In this document: positions 56,832-64,000 of the stretch, piece by piece
Numbering within the stretch: position 1 is the stretch's first letter
Layout: each line of letters opens with the position of its first letter
From: Ciona intestinalis
Taxonomy: Eukaryota > Chordata > Ascidiacea > Phlebobranchia > Cionidae
Assembly (NCBI RefSeq): GCF_000224145.3
Contig: NW_004190385.1
Location: 1 to 64,000 of the forward strand
DNA: 64,000 nucleotides
Direction of reading: 5' to 3'
The notes under the pieces: generated by a model
What the model was told of the DNA's origin: nothing
Databases searched by the model: none
Seen by the model: the letters and a program-made list of their open reading frames with translations, nothing else
Position numbers and translations under genes: made by a program

Positions 56832-59800
56832 ATGTCTTCGTCATCATCGAGCCATTCCCGTTCATCCAGTGAGGTTCTACTCCCTGGGAAAGTGGATGAA
56901 ACGACCAACGTTACTGGTGGGTGTGGTTGTGTAAAAGATGTTGTGTTGACTAGAAAACCATTTTTGGACTTTTGTTTTCTAATTTTAGATTTGATTTAAA
57001 ATTTGCCCTTTTTTTATTTTTGCAAAAATAGTTGCCAATACTTTGTTGGTATTTAGCTGTAAAGCACGTTGTGGCAATTTAGGGCCACATTTAAAGGTTT
57101 AAGTTTTGCCAATTTTTGGTTTTCCCCCAATTTTATGGCATTACTTCTAACCAGTATTGTTAAATTCTGCCGCCGTTGTCACCATAGTTAAATACACGGG
57201 TGGTTGGGTGGCTTTTAACTTATGTGTAAAACATATTGAACACTCAGCGGAACACTCAGTGCAAAGCTGATAACCTAATGCTCTTGCTACCAAGCTGAGT
57301 TTAATGTAGAATAAGAATTGTCTACAACTCAGTATCATGTTTAACTCCTGCCTTGGGGCAAATGAAATGTTAAAATAAAGCTTTAATGAAGGTGCAATTT
57401 TATAAATTAAATTTAAAATTATTTGAATCACATATAAACACATAACTTCCGATAATTAAAAGTAAGTTTTGTGTTAAAACTTTTTTTTAAATACTTTATG
57501 AAAATAATTTTATTTAAAATATTTCAATATTTATATTTATTTTATCCCACATTATATTGTGGTGTCTTGGCCAAACATTGCCATTGTTTCTTCACAGTTT
57601 ATGTGATTGTTTAAGGTTCGTTGATGTAACAGTAACCCATTGTTTGCTTTGATGATTCATTAAATCCTTTGTTTGGTCATAGTTACTTCATTGTAAGTTG
57701 TGGTGGTTGGATTTATGTGTTTCGTTTCGATTTAAGATTTTTGGACAGTAACTTGGTCCATCATCAGTGTAAAAGAGGTTACTATCCACCAAGTTACTGT
57801 CCGAAACATCTGCTGATCATGAGTTTAGTATCCAGACAGTAACTTGGTCCATCATCAGTGTAAAAGAGGTTACTATCCACCAAGTTACAGACTACAATAT
57901 TGATTAAATTAAATTAACTCCACTTCTCCCCTAGGATTGAAACTCGATAGGAAACTCATGGGATTAGTCATCCAGAAACATTCCACCGCTTTGTTGATAG
58001 TTAATATACTTTCCCCCATAGTAACGCAGCGAGTTGTTGTACATGAACAGGCAGTGCACGCTGTTTCAGTATTGTATCACAGAAATAAGTTTGAATGTAT
58101 TTTAAATACTTTGTAATTGTAAAGATGAAGTTGTATTTGACCAACATAGTATTTTTGACAAGTAGTTTTATAAATTGTCAACGAAACAATAACCTTGAAT
58201 TAGTTGCACCACTTTTCACAGGTGTTTATATAAGTTAAGTTGTATTTAACAAGACTTTAATATTTTTCAGAGATGTTTCTAAAACTTATATTAAACCTTA
58301 ATCACCCCATGCTTTGTAGAACAAATGGCGAAGGTTGTTCCTTCTGATGCAAACGGACATAATAATCAATTCAAGGTAAATATATTAATTAATTAAACTA
58401 ATTAACAATTACATGTAATTAATCTGATTTATGACATCATAATATGTTTGTTTTGTCACACTTTCGATGTGAAAATTGTCATTTAATTAATATTTGATGA
58501 AACAGAATTATAATTTGTTTATATGTAAGCTGCATGGGGTGTAAGAAACAGAACACATGTGTTATAACGACTGTCATTGCCCCGCCATGCGAGGATAAAT
58601 TACATTCATTATGTGTAGATATTGTTACATCTTATATTGATGAATGTTAATTGCACGTAACGTCTTATTTGTTTACATTAGTATATTGTGGCTACCATAT
58701 TAATGTACACTGTATGTAATTTCTACAACACACTACATTTTGTGTGTGAAGATTCAAGAAGTCACCCGAGCATGTTTTTAACCACCGTCTTTTGTTTTAA
58801 ATTTACTGACTTTCGCTAATGTAAACGAAGCATTAAATTAATAACTCTTCTTTAACGATCCCAAAATATTTTGTTAAAACACCCGGACTGTACATTTTGA
58901 GGTTCAATCACGTTTTGCATTTTTTTTGTAAACTATTTATTTAATTATTTTTTTACCAAACCTAAACAAATTTATTACCTTCCTTCCCCCCAGGAGAGAA
59001 TGGAACAAACCTCGTTTTCGCACATCAACGAGTCCCACGTCAACCCCATGTTACAAGGGGATGCGCCAGATAACCCCAAACTCCATGGGTAAGTCAATCA
59101 AATAAAAACATCCCTCCTTTCTTATGCTTTCAAATGTTTTTGTTTAATTTTTTTTCTACTAACTTACAATTATTGTATTAATACAGAGAGCTTAATCCAC
59201 AAAAAGCTAGAGAGGTGTTAGATTCATTTAAAAAGTAAGTTTCTAATATATTATGACATTATTATTTGTTAAAAAACGCTAAATAAATAAATTGAAACAT
59301 TTGATCAATTAAAAATTTTTGTGAAATTTTGTTTTAAAATTTGTTTTGAAAATTTAAAATAAAAACATGAGGCATTTACCACTGAGTTAATTAGTAATTA
59401 ATATTTAAAATATTTGTTTATCTCAATATATTAGATTGAATACAAAAGTTGTTTTAGCAATTTGATCTTTGCTATAAATATTAATGAGATAAAGTTTTAA
59501 TAAATTTTGTTAATTAAAAATATTTTAGTTAAAACACGTTTCTATAAATACAAATACAGCTAGAGCCGCATGTATGTTTCATGCCCACCCATACACAATG
59601 TACATAACACCCCTATTGTACTTGCCCACCCAACCATGAACAACCTATTTATCTTCGTCCCAAATATTTCATGAAAATATCAGTTAAGTTACGTAGTGTC
59701 GGTTTCTATGGAGAGAATAAGAAGGGCTTTGGGTTCAATTCAGGAGTAAGTTTTGATATGTTTTCAAATTAACACATAAAGTTGAAACAGGATTGTTTTG

Positions 59801-62800
59801 AGTTGTATGTAACTTATTTATCCTCGCATGGCGGGTAACGACAGTCGTTATAACATGGGTGTTCTGTTTCATACACCTCGTGCCCGCTTACAAGTTACCA
59901 CGTTTGTAACTTATTTATCCTCGCATGGCGGGTAACGACAGTCGTTATAACACAGGTGTTCTGTTGCATACACCTCATGCCCGCTTACAAGTTACCATGT
60001 ATGTAACTTATTTATCCTCGCATGGCGGGGCAACGACAGTCGTTATAACACGGGTGTTCTGTTCCATACACCTCGTGCCCACTTACAAGTTACCACGTAT
60101 GTAACTTTATATATCCTTGCATGGTGGGGCAACGACAGTCGTTATAACACGGGTGTTCTGTTTCATACACCTCATGCCCGCTTATAAGTTACCATGTATG
60201 TAACTTTGTGGGTGATTGGTTTTATGTATGACTGATAATTTGGACAACCCATTAGTGACCACTGAGTTGTGGCAATTGCCGTTAGTTGTTTTGCGCGAGG
60301 ATAAATAAATTGCAATAACACTTACACATCAACCCCCCCCACAGCCTCCACCATGGTCCAACTCGTGTGGATTCGTTGCAACAACCTTTAGAACGACTCG
60401 AAAACGTTGATCCCGATGAACATAGTTTGCACCAGGTTTATATGATATCTATGTTACATTCTGCTTGTTGTTGAAATATAATGTTATTTTTTAATCGAAG
60501 TTTATTTTAGTTTTTTTGTTGTATATTGTATCTATAACTTTATATGATATCTATGTTGTATTAATATGATATCTATGTTAAACAATGATATCTATAGATT
60601 GCGCGGGACGGGGACGTTGACTTGATGGTAAAGTTGTTGGACCGTCTTACCCCGTCGCGTGCCGCTAAAAGATTGAACAAGAAAGATGGGGATCGGTTCA
60701 CCCCCCTACATTACGCTGCGCGATACAACCATCTGCAAATGTGTCGTTTGTTGGTGTCCCGAGGAGCAGGTGAGTTGGGGGTTATGCATCTTCTGGAATA
60801 TTGTTTTTATACTAAAACTGTATCATTAGTATTTAAAAGACTGGGTAAACTTGATAAAGTATCTACTGTAGTGTAATTTGGGTTTTTGTGCTTTTTTATT
60901 TAAAATTCTTGCTGTAATGTCACTTTGGTGCCAATTGAGTGTATACTTGATAATTGTAACTTTATATTCATAATTAAAACTAAATACACAACATAAATAT
61001 CTAAAGTTATTGCAATTAACTTTATGAGAACTAGATCAGGATACCATCATCATAATTAATTATATTTAAAATTAAGATTTCTATGTTTATTGCAATAATT
61101 AATATGATTTTCATGTTTATTATACCATTTAATATGATTTCTATGTCCCTTCTTCTCACAGACATCCACGCACCGGGAGAGGACGACGTCACAGCACTCC
61201 ACCTTGTGGCCAAATATAAACCAAAGAAAGAAAGAATTGACGCCCCTGATTATGTAAGATTTCTATGTTTTCTAAGATAAGGTTAGGTCAAATTCGAGGT
61301 TCTTGACGAATGTACGATATCATGTATTTTAACAATCTTATTTAAAGAAAAGATTTCAGTTAAAAATTTTTGTTTAAAAATGAAAAAGTGATTTTTGTTA
61401 AAAAGCCTAAAAAGAGATTTCTGTTTTTCTGTTCGTTAACAAACAGGATTCATCGGATGGGTCGAGCGAAGACGACGGACGTGAGGCTCAAGAAGCGAAT
61501 CTTAAAGTGCTCGACTTCCTAATAGCGGCAGGTGTTCGGGTTAATGGTAAAGATTTCTATGGTTTAACGGCGTTACACCACGCGTCGGTGAGAGGGAACT
61601 TATGTTGTGTGAAGAAGTTGATGGATTGTAAGGGGATCGCTATTGAGGTGGGCTGGTTCATGTATACGTATGTAACTTATTAATCGACGTATGGCCGGAA
61701 AACAACAGTTGTTATAACACGGGTGTTCTGTTCCATACACCTCGTGCCTGCTTACGAGTTACCACGTATGTAACTTATTTATCCTCGCATGGCGGGGAAA
61801 CGACAGTCGTTATAACACGGGTGTTCTGTTCCATACACCTCGTGCCCACTTACAAGTTACCACGTATGTAACTTTGTTAGTAATTATTTTTTTTTTTTCT
61901 GGGTGCGGAACCCTGGCGAGTGACACAATATAATACTTATTTTCCTAATTATATATTATTTATATTTCATTAATGCATAAAGTCAACAAGAATATCAGTC
62001 ACAAACGGTAGTATAATTTACTCTTCACATTTATAACATTGTTTAAATCTAAATTGAAAGTAATTTAAGATAATTTCCACACTAAAACATTCCGAATACA
62101 TATGTCTCCCATGTTATTAGTTACAAACTGCAATATAATTTAATCCCCCCCCCCCCCAGGCAACGGACAAACAACAAATGACTCCCCTCCACATCGCGGC
62201 CATATATGGACATGTAGACATCGCTCGATCGCTTATAGATAGCGGGGCGAACATTCGCTGTCGTGACGGGGATGATGGGACGCCACTACAGTTCGCGGCA
62301 GCTGAGGGGAATCTACAGGTTGGTATAGAGATCTTATACACGTGATATATCCTAACATAGAAACCCCTGTCCATATAGTTCGCAAAATATGGCACTTTCT
62401 GATGAGATCTTGTGGGTGTTTTTTTTCGTTTACGCACGTAATACCCTGGTTTGTAGCAAACCAAATATTACAGATAAGTTATATCGATACCAGAGCACTG
62501 AGTAAAAGCCTGGTGTATGAACGTAAATGGAAAGGAAATTTTTCGAAAGTATTTGTTTTGTGGTTTAAAGTTTAACATATGGTATGTTAAGATAATTAGC
62601 ATTGCCAGAAGATCTATTTTATGCGAGAGTTTTCCATTACCCCAACATCAACAAAACGGAGAGAAAATTTTCCACTTTTTTCTACAGATCGTGAAGTTAA
62701 TACTTGAGCACGCCAAGAGTGAATCGCGAGGTAAACTATCGGATATGTTAGATGAGAGAGATAACGACGGGAACACCGCGTTGCATCTTAGCGTGGATAG

Positions 62801-63197
62801 TGGTCACCTACCGGTGACTGAGTATATCATAAACTGCTCATTGATTAACAGTAAGTACAACACTGGGTGTATTTCTTAAATATTTTGTTCGTTACCCGCC
62901 AAAACTTATTTACAGCATATAAATATGCATAAAAACTCTCATTTTTTGGAAGTTTTGACTTTTTTCCAAATATATATTATTTCTATCCTTTCCAGGGAAC
63001 ACAGCGGCACTGAACGCTCGTCGCAACAACCACGAGACACCCGTGCACCTCGCGGCACGGCACGGACATCTAGATATTGTTCAACTACTTATAAGGAAAG
63101 GTGCGAAGATAAACACACGTGACGACAACGGGTCGACGCCTCTTATATTAGCCGCTCAATACAATCAAGATGCGGTGGTGGAGTTCCTCATAACTTG
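56832..63197 (+). CDS. TRPA-type channel, N-terminal ankyrin-repeat part (12 exons, incomplete)
   Basis: Proposed exons: 56832-56916, 58320-58375, 58994-59088, 59187-59234, 59689-59745, 60345-60435, 60598-60769, 61162-61253, 61447-61647, 62160-62318, 62688-62850, 62996-63197; phases agree at each join. A Ser-rich start (MSSSSSSHSRSSSEVLLPG) leads to about nine ankyrin repeats, for example DRFTPLHYAARYNHLQMCRL, YGLTALHHASVRGN, QMTPLHIAAIYGHVDIARSL, GTPLQFAAAEGN, GNTALHLSVDSGH and ETPVHLAARHGHLDIVQLLI. The combination of repeats, including LDERDNDGNTALHLSV, resembles TRPA1-like channels, but no membrane segment is in the window and another ankyrin protein is possible. At the last exon either a GT donor is used (ACTTG/GTGACG) and the gene runs on past the window, or it stops at TGA 63199-63201. 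Exons 1-5 are the least certain. Confidence 0.65.
57745..57890. repeat. R8 palindromic repeat, about 1.6 units, in TRPA-like intron 1
   Basis: ACAGTAACTTGGTCCATCAT ... CCACCAAGTTACTGTCCG is followed after GTTTAGTATCCAGACAGTAA by a second palindrome. Over most of its length the unit is identical to that in the array at 10379-10651. Confidence 0.9.
58530..58612 (-). repeat. Inverted R1 unit in TRPA-like intron 2
   Basis: AACAGAACACATGTGTTATAACGACTGTC-type sequence and CCCCGCCATGCGAGGATAAA mark a shortened R1 unit in reverse. Confidence 0.75.
59806..60300 (+). repeat. R1 tandem array (four units) ending in R6, TRPA-like intron 5
   Basis: TATGTAACTT-type unit starts lie at 59806, 59903, 60000, 60099 and 60197, a period of 97-99 bases. 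The last start runs into TTTGTGGGTGATTGGTTTTA, TGTATGACTGATAATTTGGA and GACCACTGAGTTGTGGCAAT (R6). It is the clearest example of the R1-R6 composite structure. Confidence 0.92.
61660..61885 (+). repeat. Two R1 units in TRPA-like intron 9
   Basis: GTATACGTATGTAACTTATT and CACGTATGTAACTTATTTAT open two units about 98 bases apart; a third start with TTTGTTAGTAATTA ends the run with no clear R6. Confidence 0.85.
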
Positions 63198-63201
63198 GTG
63201 A

Positions 63202-64000
63202 CGATATTACTTTGGTTGATTATTTATTGTTACAATTGTTTAATATATTTGATTGAAATGAAACAAGAGAGTTTGTCTTTAAGGTCACAAAATATCTCGG
63301 ATTAATTAATTATCTTTTTGCTACTAATTCCCTTTCCTTCATTGTTTTAATTAATTTGATCTTCGCTATCATATTCAAAGAGATAAATAATATTATGTTA
63401 ATTAACTACGACATCACTAATGTTTNNNNNNNNNNNNNNNNNNNNNNNNNNNNNNNNNNNNNNNNNNNNNNNNNNNNNNNNNNNNNNNNNNNNNNNNNNN
63501 NNNNNNNNNNNNNNNNNNNNNNNNNNNNNNNNNNNNNNNNNNNNNNNNNNCATGATAGTTTGTGAATAAACTGGGTAGGCAAAGTAACAATTAGTGATAC
63601 TACAACGATTAAAGATAATTACATGAAATAAACCTAAAGATCACCTTGGCTTCCTAAGATCGGCGCCTATGTTCATATATTGGTAATTATGTTTCTATGT
63701 TTCTATATTTATATCATTGCTTTGTTGTTTGTATGTCGCATGTTACATTGGGCATGGGAATTGTTTTGTTTGTTTATTTTAAAGTTTTAAACAATCGTCA
63801 TGCTTTGTTTGAAACAATGTTGATTGTTACATATTATCATGCATTATGACATCATACTATTAATCTTATTCCATTTATATTTCATCCAATCAGAACTTGG
63901 CATTTATGTTTAATTTTGGTTGAAATTTTTTTAAAAAATAATAGATTTTCTACCCCTCGTGCCCGCTTACAAGTTACCACCTATGTAACTTATTTATCCT
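63202..64000. other. Window end: TRPA-like intron or 3' flank, with gap
   Basis: Contains an inverted R4 end (63340-63390), the 125-N gap, AT-rich DNA, and an R1 start cut by the window edge (63955-64000, TCGTGCCCGCTTACAAGTTA then ATGTAACTTATTTATCC). No further exon of the ankyrin gene was recognised, so the channel part must lie beyond 64000 if it exists. Confidence 0.5.
63426..63550. other. Assembly gap (125 N)
   Basis: A run of 125 N directly after an R4 fragment; a repeat probably blocked assembly here. Confidence 0.99.

Noticed and set aside
1-64000. LINE, retroviral, LTR or Polinton-like elements
   Set aside because: No reverse transcriptase, integrase, capsid or transposase-like reading frame and no long terminal repeats were recognised; all mobile DNA seen is short and non-coding.

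Overview
The window looks like nuclear DNA of a tunicate of the genus Ciona (C. intestinalis/robusta type more likely than C. savignyi, but this cannot be settled here). The reasons are compact genes of many small exons with AT-rich GT-AG introns, splice-acceptor-like sequences just upstream of several start codons (as expected where a spliced leader is added), a dense load of short MITE/SINE-like repeats, and proteins that are clearly animal. No prokaryotic operon, CRISPR array, LINE reading frame or virus-like element was recognised. All exon boundaries were placed by hand from GT/AG sites, reading-frame phase and remembered family sequences; no search was run.

Layout. 1-5648: non-coding, with a 40-bp minisatellite, a tRNA-Met-like 3' half and strong hairpins. 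5649-9662: Emx homeobox gene on the minus strand. 9663-15879: six kilobases of repeat-filled upstream DNA, presumably regulatory for Emx. 15880-23480: SRP72 (16 exons, plus). 24952-42941: a cluster of six universal stress protein (USP) genes (orders +, -, -, [ARL10-like +], -, -, +), all with the same four-exon structure, with a membrane-anchored ARL10-like small GTPase gene (31987-34252) inside the cluster. 44573-44779: first coding exon of a secreted His/Gly-rich peptide gene. 46204-51839: MCMBP (16 exons, minus), head to head with FMC1 (52018-52565). 53108-53753: NKAPD1-like (minus), head to head with an intronless MMAA gene (54521-55726). 56832-63197 and beyond: N-terminal ankyrin-repeat part of a TRPA-type channel gene; the membrane channel part is not seen.

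The genes do not form one pathway. SRP72 serves co-translational targeting, MCMBP chromosome replication/cohesion, FMC1 ATP synthase assembly, MMAA cobalamin-dependent mutase protection, Emx anterior patterning, and TRPA sensory signalling. The part that works as a unit is the USP cluster: repeated duplication with conserved intron phases, an intact G2xG9xG(S) nucleotide-binding motif in every copy, and at least one recent sequence-homogenising event.

Repeats. I recognise eight recurring families, called R1-R8 here: R1, a 97-99 bp unit around CCTCGCATGGCGGGGCAACG, often tandem; R2, a ~180 bp MITE with TGGGGTAAGATGG ends; R3, a 97-bp unit around CCCATGGCATGCC; R4, around ATACGATAGCGAAGATC; R5, a palindromic element around TACACCCAGCGTTGTTCAGC; R6, a tRNA-type SINE that commonly follows R1; R7, the 40-bp minisatellite; R8, a 91-bp palindromic tandem repeat. 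The octamer TGACGTCA is also strikingly frequent across the whole window.
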